From Sulfuritalea sp. (GTDB taxonomy: Bacteria; Pseudomonadota; Gammaproteobacteria; Burkholderiales; Rhodocyclaceae), in the NCBI GenBank assembly GCA_023700805.1, contig JAMPYF010000001.1, forward strand, positions 248,001-312,000: a stretch of 64,000 bases of DNA, written 5' to 3'. The position numbers and the translations under genes were made by a program. This document shows positions 53,468-64,000 of this stretch, piece after piece. The notes under the pieces were generated by a model. It saw only the letters and a program-made list of their open reading frames with translations. It ran no database searches and was not told the DNA's origin. Within the stretch, counting starts at the first letter, position 1, and the number at the start of each line of letters is the position of its first letter.

Positions 53468-54655
53468 TCAGAGCACCGCAGCGGCGCGATAGTGCCGTAC
53501 CGCCAGCGCCGACTCTTCGAGCTGGTCCAGCAGTTGTGCCAGTTCGACATGGGCGGCTCGCGACGGCGCGATGGCCAGCGCCGCCTCCAGATAACTGCGG
53601 GCCTTGCCCCACAACTGCTGCTGGCGGCACAGCCGGCCCAGGGTCAGTAGCAGTTCGCCGTCGCGCGGCGTGCGCTGCAGCCATCTTTCGGCCTGGGCGA
53701 TGCGGCCGAGCACGTCGCCGGCGGGTTCCCCGGCGCGGCAGCATTCGCCATAAGCCAGCACCAGCGCGGCATCCCAGCGTTCGTCGAGCGCATCCTCGAT
53801 CACCCGCTGGGCTTCGCGGCAATCGCCCGCGGCCATCAGGGCTTTTGCCGTTTCCAGCGCCAGCGCCGGCTCGGCGCGATCACTGTCGTCGAGTTCGTGC
53901 CAGTAGCGCATCAGCCCCGGCGGATCTTCGCGCAGGCTGCGCAGGGCTTCGCGCACGGCACGGCTGCGGATCGGCGCCGCCTGCTCGGCGGTCAGCGCCT
54001 GATGCTTTTCGAGCTGGCGCACCAGGCGTGCCACTTCGCGCCAGTTGCCCAGCCCCTGCTCGGCGCGCAGGCTCAGGCGCAAGGCGGCGATATGCCGGCC
54101 CTCGCGTGCGGCGAAAGCATGCAGGGCGTCGCGCGCGTCCTCGAAGCGGCGTTCTTCGAGGGCGAATTCGGCCTCGGTCATCAGCCGCGCCGCCTGCAGA
54201 CCGGCGTTGTCGTGGCTGCGCATGCGCGCCGCCCATTCCGCCACACGCCCGGCATCGCGCAGGGCGTGCGCGGCGCGCCAGCCGGCCAGGGCCAGCATGC
54301 CGGCGGCCGCATCGTCTTCCGGCTGGGCCTTCTCGGCGCAACGCAGGGCGTGCCCGTAACGGCCTTCCTGCAGCAGGCGCCAGGCATCGCGCAGGGCCCG
54401 CGCAGCCTTTTCCTGCCGCCGCCGCCGGCGGAAATCGGCGACCGCGCGCGGCAAGGCCAGGGTGTGGCTGACGGCGCGCGCCAGCAGGTAGATGACGAAG
54501 AATCCGAACGCACAGAGCAGCAGAAACAGGTTGAGCGAGACCTCGGCGCGCCACGGCGGCAGCACCAACAGCACGTAGCCGTCGTTGTAGCGCGCGGCGA
54601 GCGCCAGCCCCACCGCCAGCGCAGCCAGGATCAGCAGCCAGAACACGGCGCGCAT
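53468..54655 (-). CDS. hemY: HemY membrane protein (haem biosynthesis-associated, TPR)
   Basis: A 395-residue inner-membrane protein of the enterobacterial HemY type, not protoporphyrinogen oxidase. Two N-terminal helices ([20 protein letters not shown] and NLFLLLCAFGFFVIYLLARA) are followed by a periplasmic or cytosolic TPR-like helical region to the end. It is last in hemC-hemD-hemX-hemY, the standard order in beta- and gamma-proteobacteria. A role in porphyrin handling is assumed from its position. Confidence 0.94.
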   Translation of the reverse strand: MRAVFWLLILAALAVGLALAARYNDGYVLLVLPPWRAEVSLNLFLLLCAFGFFVIYLLARAVSHTLALPRAVADFRRRRRQEKAARALRDAWRLLQEGRYGHALRCAEKAQPEDDAAAGMLALAGWRAAHALRDAGRVAEWAARMRSHDNAGLQAARLMTEAEFALEERRFEDARDALHAFAAREGRHIAALRLSLRAEQGLGNWREVARLVRQLEKHQALTAEQAAPIRSRAVREALRSLREDPPGLMRYWHELDDSDRAEPALALETAKALMAAGDCREAQRVIEDALDERWDAALVLAYGECCRAGEPAGDVLGRIAQAERWLQRTPRDGELLLTLGRLCRQQQLWGKARSYLEAALAIAPSRAAHVELAQLLDQLEESALAVRHYRAAAVL

Positions 54656-54662
54656 GAGGCTG

Positions 54663-55715
54663 CTACCGGGCGCTGCCGCCAGCGCTGCGCTCGCGGGCGA
54701 ACTTGAGGTTGCGCAGCGCCGTCAGGGTTTCGGCCAGTCCCGGCAGATCGAAACTGACATCGGTTGTCGCCAGCGTGCTCAGGGTCGATTGAGCCGACTG
54801 GACCGGCTTGGCGCGGCCGTCGAAGTAGCGTTCAAGCTGTTCGCGCGACTGGCGGATCTCCTCGCGGAAGACCTTGCCGTCGCGTTGCAGCAGGGCCAGG
54901 CGCGCATTGAGCAGGCGCAGCTTGAGGTTCTCGCGCAGGAAATAGCTCTGGTTCGGCGCCAGGAGCGCAGGATCGCCGTGGTCGATGCGCTCGATGCGCA
55001 CCAGTTGCCGGAATTCGCGCCAGAGGTCGGCGCCCAGTTCGCGCCAGTAATCGACGCTTGCCGGCCTGGCCGCAAGCGCCGGCTTGGCGGTCACGGCCTT
55101 GGGCCGCTGCTCGAAGGCCAGCGGCAGGCTGTCGACGGCGGCCACCACGCTTTCGATCTTCAGCGACAGCCCGCTGATATTGGCCCCGGGCGTGCCCTTG
55201 AGCCGCTCGATATCGCGCAGAATCAGCTTTCTGGCCGGCAGGAACTGCGGCTGCACGGAGCGCGCGAGACGGGCGTCGGCGCCCTGCAGCGCGATCAGCG
55301 CGGCCTCGACATTGCCGGCGAACTGCAATTGCTGCATGGCTATGACGACGGCCTGTTCGACCTCGGCCAGCAGGCGTTCGTCGCGGGTGCTGGAGATCTC
55401 CTGGTACATGGCCTCCAGCGCCACGGCCTGGCTCTGCGTTTCGGCCAGCTTGGCTTCGAGCGCGCCGACCTTGGCCTGCAGCGCGGCCATGGCGTCCTGG
55501 TTCTGGCGCGCCAGGGTTCGCCCTTCCCTGGCCACGGCGTCGCCCTCGCCCAGGCGTCGTGCGAGTTCCTGCTGCAGGCCGGCGACTTCCAGGCGCGTGT
55601 CGATCCACTGCGCGATGACGATTGCGATCGCCACTGCTGCCAGCAGCAGCGACGGCCGGCGCAGGCCATGCCACCAGCGGGCCGGCGGCGTTTCAGTTTG
55701 AACGGGCGTTTCCAT
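54663..55715 (-). CDS. hemX: HemX, uroporphyrinogen-III C-methyltransferase-like membrane protein
   Basis: A 350-residue protein with one N-terminal membrane helix (SLLLAAVAIAIVIAQWI) and a long Gln/Ala-rich coiled coil (about residues 50-110), then the HemX domain (YWRELGADLWREFRQLVRIE, FLRENLKLRLLNARLALLQR). Despite the family name, no SAM-binding site is seen. It overlaps the end of hemD by 23 bases and is followed by hemY after seven bases. Confidence 0.94.
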   Translation of the reverse strand: METPVQTETPPARWWHGLRRPSLLLAAVAIAIVIAQWIDTRLEVAGLQQELARRLGEGDAVAREGRTLARQNQDAMAALQAKVGALEAKLAETQSQAVALEAMYQEISSTRDERLLAEVEQAVVIAMQQLQFAGNVEAALIALQGADARLARSVQPQFLPARKLILRDIERLKGTPGANISGLSLKIESVVAAVDSLPLAFEQRPKAVTAKPALAARPASVDYWRELGADLWREFRQLVRIERIDHGDPALLAPNQSYFLRENLKLRLLNARLALLQRDGKVFREEIRQSREQLERYFDGRAKPVQSAQSTLSTLATTDVSFDLPGLAETLTALRNLKFARERSAGGSAR

Positions 55716-56475
55716 GGGATGCGAAGTATTGCATGAGTCCGGCCATCAGGCCGTCGTCACCGGGGCCGGTAGGGATCACCTTGGCCAGGCCGAGAGCTGC
55801 TGCCTGCTCGGCGATGCGGGCGTGCGGCACGAAGGCCGGGGTCTTTTTCAGCCAGGCCTGGCCGAGGCGGCCGACCATGTCGTAAAAATTGCGCAGGCCT
55901 TCGCTGCTGGTCAGGGTCACGGCATCGAGCTGAGCTTTCTCCCACAGGCTGAGCAGCGGCGCCGGATCGAGCTGCGGCGCGGCGCGGCGGTAGCAGGTCA
56001 CGTATTCGACGCTGGCGCCGCGCGCCCTGAGCGTGTCGCCCAGCAGTTCGCGGCCGCCGTCGCCGCGGAAAATGATCACGCGGCGGCCGCGCACATCGGC
56101 CAGGTCGGGAAGTTCGAGCAAGGCTTCCGAATCGAAGCGCAGCGCCGGCGAAATCACGTCGTGAATGCCGTGCCGCGCCAGTTCGCGTTCGCTGCTCTTG
56201 CCCAGGGCCGCCACGCGCAGCGCGGCAGGCCACGGCCGCCGCGGCAGGATCTGGGCCAGCGCCTTTTCGATCGCGTTGGGGCTGACGAAGACGGCCAGGT
56301 CGAAACTGTCGAGGCGGATCGCCACATCGAGCAGCGGCGAAACATCCTCGAGCTCGCGGATTTCGAGTACCGGGTAGAGCACCGGAATCGCTCCGGCCTC
56401 GGTCAGGGCCGTGGCGAAGTGCGCCGCCTGCCCGGCCGGGCGCGTCACCACGACATGGCGGCCCGCGAGGGACAT
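55693..56475 (-). CDS. hemD: Uroporphyrinogen-III synthase
   Basis: A 260-residue enzyme that cyclises hydroxymethylbilane with inversion of ring D. The family is poorly conserved, but VVVTRPAGQAAHFATALTEA at the start, FVSPNAIEKALAQI, and TLTSSEGLRNFYDMVG with FVPHARIAEQAAALGL are typical. It starts three bases after hemC ends and overlaps hemX. Confidence 0.96.
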   Translation of the reverse strand: MSLAGRHVVVTRPAGQAAHFATALTEAGAIPVLYPVLEIRELEDVSPLLDVAIRLDSFDLAVFVSPNAIEKALAQILPRRPWPAALRVAALGKSSERELARHGIHDVISPALRFDSEALLELPDLADVRGRRVIIFRGDGGRELLGDTLRARGASVEYVTCYRRAAPQLDPAPLLSLWEKAQLDAVTLTSSEGLRNFYDMVGRLGQAWLKKTPAFVPHARIAEQAAALGLAKVIPTGPGDDGLMAGLMQYFASHGNARSN

Positions 56476-56477
56476 GC

Positions 56478-57428
56478 CTAAGCGCCGAGCGCGGCGAGGA
56501 TTTCGGCGGCGCCCTGGCGCAGCAGCTCGGCGGCCAACTGCAGGCCGAGCGCCTCGGGGTCGGCGCCGCTGCCGCTGAGTTCGGCATGCGCCATGCGCGT
56601 GCCGTCGGGCGAGGCGACAAAGCCGCGCAGATAGATGCCGCCGTCACGCATTTCGGCATAGGCTCCCAGGGGCACTTCGCAACTGCCGGCCAGCGCGCGC
56701 GACACGGCGCGTTCGGCACGCACGCAGGCCGCGGTATCCGGATCGTTGAGCGGCGCCAGCCAGGCGGCTACGTCCGGCCGCGAGACCAGGGCCTCGATGC
56801 CCAGCGCGCCCTGGCCGGCGGCCGGCAAGGAATCCTCGGCCGCAAGCACGGCACGGATGCGCTGGCCGAGACCGAGGCGCGTCAGGCCCGCCGCGGCGAG
56901 AATGATGGCGTCGAACTGGCCTTCGTCGAGCTTGCGCAAGCGCGTGTCGAGGTTGCCGCGCAAGGGCGTCACGGCCAGGTAGGGATAGCGCGCATGCAAC
57001 TGGGCTTCGCGGCGCAGACTGGAGGTGCCGACCACGGCGCCGGGCGGCATGTCCGCAAGGCTGGCGTATTTGCTCGATACCAGCGCGTCGAGCGGCACTT
57101 CACGCGGACCGATGGCGACCAGGGAAAACTCCGGCTCCATCTGCATCGGCACGTCTTTCATGGAATGCACGGCGAGATCGGCCGCGCCGTCGAGCAGGGC
57201 GGCCTCCAGTTCCTTGACGAACAGGCCCTTGCCGCCGACCTTGGACAGCGGCCGGTCGAGGATCTGGTCGCCGCGGGTGGTCATGCCGAGCAACTCGACG
57301 CTGCAGGCCGGATAGAGTTGCCGCAGCAGGCTGCGCACATGCTCGGCCTGCCACAGGGCCAAACGGGATTCGCGCGTGGCGATGACGATGCGCTCAGGCG
57401 CGGATACGGGGAAAGGTAAGGAATTCAC
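56478..57428 (-). CDS. hemC: Porphobilinogen deaminase (hydroxymethylbilane synthase)
   Basis: A 316-residue enzyme that joins four porphobilinogens. Conserved parts are [51 protein letters not shown] and the cofactor loop with Cys in [25 protein letters not shown]. First gene of hemCDXY. Its promoter should lie in 57429-57598, but no clear hexamers were found. Confidence 0.97.
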   Translation of the reverse strand: MNSLPFPVSAPERIVIATRESRLALWQAEHVRSLLRQLYPACSVELLGMTTRGDQILDRPLSKVGGKGLFVKELEAALLDGAADLAVHSMKDVPMQMEPEFSLVAIGPREVPLDALVSSKYASLADMPPGAVVGTSSLRREAQLHARYPYLAVTPLRGNLDTRLRKLDEGQFDAIILAAAGLTRLGLGQRIRAVLAAEDSLPAAGQGALGIEALVSRPDVAAWLAPLNDPDTAACVRAERAVSRALAGSCEVPLGAYAEMRDGGIYLRGFVASPDGTRMAHAELSGSGADPEALGLQLAAELLRQGAAEILAALGA

Positions 57429-57598
57429 TGGAAGGTCGATCGACGGAGAATGGATACGGAGATGCTGCTCGCTGGCCCGCCACGACGGTCTTGCAGCAGC
57501 ATGATTCCGCTGGCAATTCTAGCAGTCCGCCAAGCTTTTCGCGCGGCATGCCGAGACGCCGATCACCCGCCGGGGCCGGCCAGGCAGCAACCGAAAAA

Positions 57599-58555
57599 TC
57601 AGCCGGCGCTCGCCCGCACCAGCGAAGCGCTCTCGACCCAGCGTTTGATGCGATTGGCGTCGCCGATGCGGGTCATCTTGCCCCAGGAGTCGAGCAGCAC
57701 GATGATGATCGGCTTGTTGTTGAGCCAGGCCTGCATCACCAGGCATTTCCCGGCCTCGCTGATGTAGCCGGTCTTGGACAGACCGATTTCCCAGGTCGAA
57801 CTCCTGACCAGGGTGTTGGTGTTGTGGAAATGCTGCTGACGGCCGGCGATGCTGAACTCGCCGTCGGATGCCGTGGAAAACTCGCGGATCAGCGGGTACT
57901 GATGCGCCGCATTGACCAGCTTCGCCAGATCGCGCGGACTCGAGACATTGGCGGCGGTCAAGCCGGTGGCGTCCTGGAAACGTGTATCGACCAGACCCAG
58001 GTCCTGCGCCTTCTGATTCATGGCTGCGACGAAAGCCTCGCGACCGCCCGGATAGTGGCGCGAAAGCGCCGAAGCGGCACGGTTTTCCGAAGACATCAGG
58101 GCCAGGCGCAGCATTTCTTCGCGGGCCAGCTGGGTGCCGACCTTGAGCCGCGAGCGGGTGCCCTTGAGTACGTCGACATCTTCTTCGCCGATCGCCAGGG
58201 TCTCGTTCAGGTCCGGCTTGGCGTCGAGCGCCACCATCGCCGTCATCAGCTTGGTGATCGAAGCGATCGGCAACACCGAACCGGCGTTCTTTTCAAACAG
58301 GATGGCGCCGGTCGCCTGATCCTGCACCAGCACGGCAGACGACTGCAGGGCCAAATGCTGGGCATCGTCGAGGGACATGCTGCGCCGTATCGGTCGCGCA
58401 TACGCGACCTTCTTGCCCCTGAGCAGCACCGACACGCGCTGAGGCTTCTTCTTGGCAGAAGCGGATTTCTTTTTTTCGCCGGCCTCGGCCGTGCTCGGCG
58501 TCACGCCGGCACCGACTATGGCCGCAACCAACAACATCAGTAGTGCCTTCTTCAT
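57599..58555 (-). CDS. pbpG: D-alanyl-D-alanine endopeptidase (PBP7 type)
   Basis: A 318-residue periplasmic penicillin-binding protein. A signal peptide (residues 1-25, ending TAEA) and a Lys-rich segment precede the S11 peptidase domain, with SxxK in SITKLMTAM, SxN in SSENRAASAL and KTG in SKTGYISEAG. It cuts D-Ala-mDAP cross-links in peptidoglycan. GGAGGGG precedes the ATG, and TAGAAT on the minus strand near 58588 may be its -10. Confidence 0.95.
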   Translation of the reverse strand: MKKALLMLLVAAIVGAGVTPSTAEAGEKKKSASAKKKPQRVSVLLRGKKVAYARPIRRSMSLDDAQHLALQSSAVLVQDQATGAILFEKNAGSVLPIASITKLMTAMVALDAKPDLNETLAIGEEDVDVLKGTRSRLKVGTQLAREEMLRLALMSSENRAASALSRHYPGGREAFVAAMNQKAQDLGLVDTRFQDATGLTAANVSSPRDLAKLVNAAHQYPLIREFSTASDGEFSIAGRQQHFHNTNTLVRSSTWEIGLSKTGYISEAGKCLVMQAWLNNKPIIIVLLDSWGKMTRIGDANRIKRWVESASLVRASAG

Positions 58556-58672
58556 GGAGACGCCCCTCCTGCAATCGTTCGATTCTAGCAGACGAAATCC
58601 CTTGGAAAAAAAGATGTTTCTGGAGTTCTTGTTACAAATAAAGGAGTTGAACAGCAGGGTTCAGCAACTACA

Positions 58673-59809
58673 TTAATTCAAATCAAGAAAACGCCGCACT
58701 TCGTCGCGGCGCGCCAAGGTGTCCGCATAGCCCAGATCGATCAAGGCCCGGGTGTAGGGCTGCTCGAACAGCAGATAACTGGTCAGCGCCCCGCCGTTCT
58801 GGTTCATGGCGCCAATATTGCGCAGCAGGATCCTCACCGCCCAGGGCAAGGCCCGCGCGTGGCGCGCCGCCAGATGGTCGAGGCGCTGCGAAGGCGCAAT
58901 GGTCAGCACCTCGATCGGGCGCAGGCTGGTGCCGCGCTCGCGGCGCACCGCCTCAGGTATCAGCGACAGCGTCTGGTTGATGCGGCTCATCCGTTCCAGG
59001 TCCACCGACATGCTGTCGAGAAAGATGCTGGACAGCGCATGCCCGGCAATTTGCGCCAGCGATGGATAGCTGTCGCCGTTCGGCCGCGCATTCTCCTCGG
59101 CCATGCGTCCGGCACCGATGACCAGAATCCTGTCGGCGCCGAGATGGATGGCCGGCGAGACCGGCGCCACCTGGCGCATCGAGCCGTCGCCGAACCACTC
59201 CCGGTTGATATGCACGGCGGGAAACAGGAAGGGAATCGCGCTGGAGGCCATCAAATGATCGACCGAGATCTCGGTCGGTGCCCCTATGCGCTGGCTACGC
59301 CGCCATGGTTCGACATCGGCGCGGCCCTGGAAAAAGCTCACACTCTGCCCCGACGAATAGCCCGAGCAGGTGATGCTGACCGAATGCAGCGCCCGCCTTT
59401 CGATCGACTGCGCAATGCGGCCCAGATCGAGACTGTCTATCAACAGGCGGCGCAAGGGTGAGTTGTCGAGCAGCGAGTGCGGTGCGCGATGCGTCAGCCA
59501 GCCGAAGGCCAGTGTCGACAACCAGCTCACGCCGGCAACGCCGATTCCTGCCGGATCGGCACGATAGACCTGATGGGCGCTGAAGTTTTCCCACACCCGC
59601 AGCAGGCCCTCGACGCCGGCCCCGAAATCTTCGGCCGCCGCGGCCAGCGACGCGGCATTGAGGGCGCCGGCCGAGGTGCCGCAAAGAATCGGAAACGGGT
59701 TGCGCCGCGGCTGCGGCAACAACTCGCGGATCGCCTTCAGCACGCCGACCTGATAGCCGGCACGCGCACCGCCACCGGTGAGGATCAGGGCGGTGCGGGA
59801 TTCCGTCAT
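58673..59809 (-). CDS. Patatin-like phospholipase
   Basis: A 378-residue patatin-fold acyl hydrolase. The oxyanion loop is [17 protein letters not shown], the nucleophile Ser lies in [10 protein letters not shown], and Asp of the catalytic dyad is in WFGDGSMRQ (DGS in place of DGG/DGA). There is no signal peptide, so it acts in the cytosol or at the inner membrane. It starts seven bases after the malic enzyme stop and is probably co-transcribed. Confidence 0.92.
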   Translation of the reverse strand: MTESRTALILTGGGARAGYQVGVLKAIRELLPQPRRNPFPILCGTSAGALNAASLAAAAEDFGAGVEGLLRVWENFSAHQVYRADPAGIGVAGVSWLSTLAFGWLTHRAPHSLLDNSPLRRLLIDSLDLGRIAQSIERRALHSVSITCSGYSSGQSVSFFQGRADVEPWRRSQRIGAPTEISVDHLMASSAIPFLFPAVHINREWFGDGSMRQVAPVSPAIHLGADRILVIGAGRMAEENARPNGDSYPSLAQIAGHALSSIFLDSMSVDLERMSRINQTLSLIPEAVRRERGTSLRPIEVLTIAPSQRLDHLAARHARALPWAVRILLRNIGAMNQNGGALTSYLLFEQPYTRALIDLGYADTLARRDEVRRFLDLN

Positions 59810-59816
59810 AGGTCGA

Positions 59817-62099
59817 TCAAGCGCCGCTCCTGGCCTGCTGCTGCGCCTCCACCGACAACAGGGCAGTGACGTTCACGATGCGGCGCACCGTTGCGGTCGG
59901 CGTCAGGATGTGCACCGGGCGCGCCGCGCCGAGCAGCAGCGGCCCCACGGTGAGCCCGTCGCCGGCCGAGGTCTTGATCAGGTTGAAGGAGATGTTGGCG
60001 GCATCGAGCGTCGGCATGATCAGCAGGTTGGCCTGGCCCTTCAGCGTCGAATCGGGAAATACCTGCTGCCGGATGCTCTCCGACAATGCTGCGTCGCCGT
60101 GCATCTCGCCATCGACTTCCAGTTGCGGCGCAACGTTGCGCAGTATCTCCAGGGCGCGGCGCATCTTGATCGCGGTCGGCGTGTCCTCGGTGCCGAAACT
60201 CGAATGCGAGAGCAGCGCGACCTTGGGCGCCAGGCCGGAGCGCGCCACCTCGTCCGCCGCGAGCAGGGTCATCTCGGCGAGTTGTTCCGCGGTCGGATCG
60301 TAATTGACGTAGGTATCGCCGATGAACAGCGTGCGACGCGGCAGCACCAGCATGTTCATCGCATAGAAATGCTCGATCCCGGGTTTCAGCCCGATTACCG
60401 TCTCGACGTAGCGCAAGTGCAGCGAATGCTTGCCGAAGGTGCCGCACAACATCGCATCGGCATAGTTGTGCCGCACCAGCATGGCGCCGATCAGCGTGGT
60501 GCGCCGCCGCATCTCGCGTTTGGCATATTCCATGCTGACGCCCCGGCGCGACATCAGGCCGTGGTAGTCCTGCCAGAGTTCCTTGTAACGCGGATCGGAA
60601 TCCGGGCTGACCAGTTCGAAATGCTCGCCGGCGCGAATGCGCAGGCCGTGACGGGCGATGCTCTTGTCCACCACTTCGGGTCGGCCGATCAGGATCGGCA
60701 GGGCCAGGCCTTCGTCGCATACCGTCTGCACGGCACGCAACACGCGTTCGTCCTCGCCTTCGCAGAAGACCACCCGGGCCGGCTTCTTCTTGGCGGCGAT
60801 GAACACCGGGCGCATCAGCAGCCCGGTGGAATAGACAAAGTCGTTCAGTTGCTGGGCATACACGTCCATGTCGGCGATCGGCCGCGTGGCGACGCCGGAG
60901 TCCATTGCCGCCTGCGCCACCGCCGGCGCCACCTTGATGATCAGGCGGGGATCGAAGGGCTTGGGAATCAGGTATTCGGGGCCGAAGGAAAGCTCCTCCG
61001 TGCCATAGGCGGCGGTCACCACTTCCGACTGCTCGGCATGCGCAAGTTCGGCAATCGCCCTCACGGCGGCGACTTTCATCGCCTCGTTGATGGTCGTTGC
61101 GCCGACGTCGAGCGCGCCGCGGAACATGTAGGGGAAACACAGGACGTTGTTGACCTGGTTCGGATAGTCCGAGCGGCCGGTGCCGATGATGGCGTCGGGG
61201 CGCACGGCCTTGGCTTCTTCCGGACGGATTTCCGGGTCGGGATTGGCCATTGCCAGGATCAGCGGATCGCGCGCCATGGTCTTGACCATCTCCGGCTTCA
61301 GCACGCCGGCCGCCGACAGGCCGAGGAATATGTCGGCGCCGATTATCGCATCGCCCAACGAACGCGCTTCGGTCGCCTGGGCATAACGCGCCTTGGACGG
61401 GTCAAGCCCTTCGCGTCCGGTATGGATCACGCCCTTGCTATCGACCGCGAAGACGTTCTTCGGCTCGAGGCCGAGGCTCACCAGCAGGTCGAGGCAGGCG
61501 ATCGCCGCCGCCCCGGCGCCGGAGCAGACCAGCTTGACCCGGGCGAGATCCTTGCCGACCACCCGCATGCCGTTGAGCACCGCGGCGCTGGCGATGATCG
61601 CAGTACCGTGCTGGTCGTCGTGGAAGACCGGGATCTTCATCCGTTCGCGCAGCTTGGCTTCGACATAGAAACACTCGGGTGCCTTGATGTCTTCCAGGTT
61701 GATGCCGCCGAAGGTCGGCTCCAGCGAGGCGATGATATCCACCAGCTTGTCGGGATCGTTCTCGGCAACCTCGATGTCGAATACGTCGACACCGGCGAAC
61801 TTCTTGAAAAGCACCCCCTTGCCTTCCATCACGGGCTTGCCCGCCAGCGGCCCGATATTGCCCAGGCCCAGAACCGCCGTGCCGTTGGTGATGACCGCCA
61901 CCAGATTGGCGCGCGAGGTGTACAAGGCCGCCGTGGAGGGATCGCGCACGATCTCGTCGCAGGCGGCGGCGACGCCAGGAGAGTAGGCCAGCGACAAATC
62001 GGCCTGACCGGTCAGCGCCTTGGTCGGGGTAACGGCGATCTTGCCGGGTTTGGGGTTGCGGTGATATTCGAGCGCCGCTGCGCGGATACGTTCGTCCAT
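59817..62099 (-). CDS. maeB: NADP-dependent malic enzyme (MaeB, with phosphotransacetylase-like domain)
   Basis: A 760-residue hybrid enzyme. The malic enzyme part (about residues 1-425) has [30 protein letters not shown] and [10 protein letters not shown], with [20 protein letters not shown] as the cofactor fold. The phosphotransacetylase-like domain (about 430-755) is the usual regulatory, acetyl-CoA-sensing half. It decarboxylates malate to pyruvate with NADPH formation. ATG 62099 was chosen over the ATG three codons upstream because AGGAGA then sits eight bases before the start instead of overlapping it. Confidence 0.95.
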   Translation of the reverse strand: MDERIRAAALEYHRNPKPGKIAVTPTKALTGQADLSLAYSPGVAAACDEIVRDPSTAALYTSRANLVAVITNGTAVLGLGNIGPLAGKPVMEGKGVLFKKFAGVDVFDIEVAENDPDKLVDIIASLEPTFGGINLEDIKAPECFYVEAKLRERMKIPVFHDDQHGTAIIASAAVLNGMRVVGKDLARVKLVCSGAGAAAIACLDLLVSLGLEPKNVFAVDSKGVIHTGREGLDPSKARYAQATEARSLGDAIIGADIFLGLSAAGVLKPEMVKTMARDPLILAMANPDPEIRPEEAKAVRPDAIIGTGRSDYPNQVNNVLCFPYMFRGALDVGATTINEAMKVAAVRAIAELAHAEQSEVVTAAYGTEELSFGPEYLIPKPFDPRLIIKVAPAVAQAAMDSGVATRPIADMDVYAQQLNDFVYSTGLLMRPVFIAAKKKPARVVFCEGEDERVLRAVQTVCDEGLALPILIGRPEVVDKSIARHGLRIRAGEHFELVSPDSDPRYKELWQDYHGLMSRRGVSMEYAKREMRRRTTLIGAMLVRHNYADAMLCGTFGKHSLHLRYVETVIGLKPGIEHFYAMNMLVLPRRTLFIGDTYVNYDPTAEQLAEMTLLAADEVARSGLAPKVALLSHSSFGTEDTPTAIKMRRALEILRNVAPQLEVDGEMHGDAALSESIRQQVFPDSTLKGQANLLIMPTLDAANISFNLIKTSAGDGLTVGPLLLGAARPVHILTPTATVRRIVNVTALLSVEAQQQARSGA

Positions 62100-62429
62100 G
62101 AAAACCATCTCCTGTTAGCTTCGGCCTCAATTGTAGCGCCGTGCCGCCAGCACCAACTTTGTGACAAACCTGAAGTTTCCCGGCGCATTTCTCCAAAGTG
62201 GCCGGCAAGCCGGTCGCCACTCGCGGTCATCGCTGTCCGCCGATGGATTGCAGCAGCTGTCGGCCGGCCGCGGGCGGCATTCGATTGTGGGATAATTTGC
62301 GTTTATGTCAGCTCCGCAATCGGGCCACCCGCCCGCCGTTGCGGACAGCCGGAAGCCTTGTCGATCCTTACCCGCCGATCGCGCCGCAGGCCGGCGCGAC
62401 TTCAATTCCATAGTGGAGATTCTCGCGTC
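62100..62429. promoter_or_regulatory. Divergent intergenic region between maeB and PEP carboxykinase
   Basis: A 330-base region with the short motif copy E (62145-62160, CGCCAGCACCAACTTT). On the minus strand TACAAT lies 15 bases after TTGGTG inside that motif, a possible maeB promoter. On the plus strand GATAAT (62291-62296) may be the -10 of the PEP carboxykinase gene. Both genes act at the PEP/pyruvate/malate node, so joint control from here is plausible. Confidence 0.5.

Positions 62430-64000
<1,571 letters not shown>

Noticed and set aside
59806-61140. Second long open frame inside the malic enzyme gene
   Set aside because: It is an alternate frame of maeB on the same strand with Arg-rich sequence; the maeB frame has all family motifs.

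Overview
The window is dense, GC-rich (clearly above 60 % by eye) chromosomal DNA of a respiratory, facultatively anaerobic beta-proteobacterium. A member of the Rhodocyclales (Sulfuritalea/Azoarcus/Denitratisoma-like) fits best, but this is inferred from gene content and composition, not from a marker gene. No rRNA, tRNA, CRISPR array or intact insertion sequence was seen.

Layout. 1-13.8 kb: the end of a two-component system; a SulP permease fused to STAS and two UspA domains; a membrane protein with an AIM24-like C-terminus; a cobalamin adenosyltransferase; a Pat-type protein acetyltransferase; a two-gene unit (DUF2249 + FmdE-like) behind an FNR/Anr-type box; and an overlapping trio of GT39 glycosyltransferase, prenyl-phosphate phosphoribosyltransferase and cNMP-binding protein. 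13.9-19.7 kb: DAHP synthase and, divergently, a four-gene 2-oxoacid:acceptor oxidoreductase operon whose last subunit joins a GltD-like flavoprotein to a ferredoxin domain. 19.8-21.3 kb: a MntA/HepT toxin-antitoxin pair and a decayed patch with an integrase stub. 21.3-28.1 kb: phosphoesterase plus Ser/Thr kinase-UspA fusion, periplasmic rhodanese, a YeiH-type putative sulfate exporter with a 42-residue membrane protein behind it, UspA, a SRPBCC protein and an AIM24 protein. 28.1-36.7 kb: HD-GYP protein, stand-alone CZB protein, DUF2242 lipoprotein, flavin-reductase-like protein, hydrolase, a lower-GC accessory gene, quinol-dependent NO reductase and a Met-rich DUF305 protein.

36.9-47.8 kb is a metabolic/stress cluster: acyl-CoA synthetase, E1 alpha, E1 beta and E2 of a 2-oxoacid dehydrogenase, an acyl carrier protein, protein-isoaspartate methyltransferase, a 78-residue protein, a Zn alcohol dehydrogenase, a Lon-like ATP-dependent protease and a TusE-like protein. 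48-57.4 kb holds indolepyruvate oxidoreductase (iorAB), folD, purE, hemF, a Nudix hydrolase and the hemCDXY operon. 57.6-64 kb holds pbpG, a patatin, malic enzyme maeB and the start of GTP-type PEP carboxykinase.

Themes: pyruvate/acetyl-CoA/aryl-pyruvate metabolism with ferredoxin-type carriers, low-oxygen and NO physiology, sulfur-anion transport and handling, and an unusual number of UspA domains (four in three proteins). The least explained signal is a roughly 110-bp repeat present three times, always inside an operon. It can fold into three successive hairpins whose paired positions co-vary between copies, and in two copies its last hairpin covers the Shine-Dalgarno sequence of the next gene.
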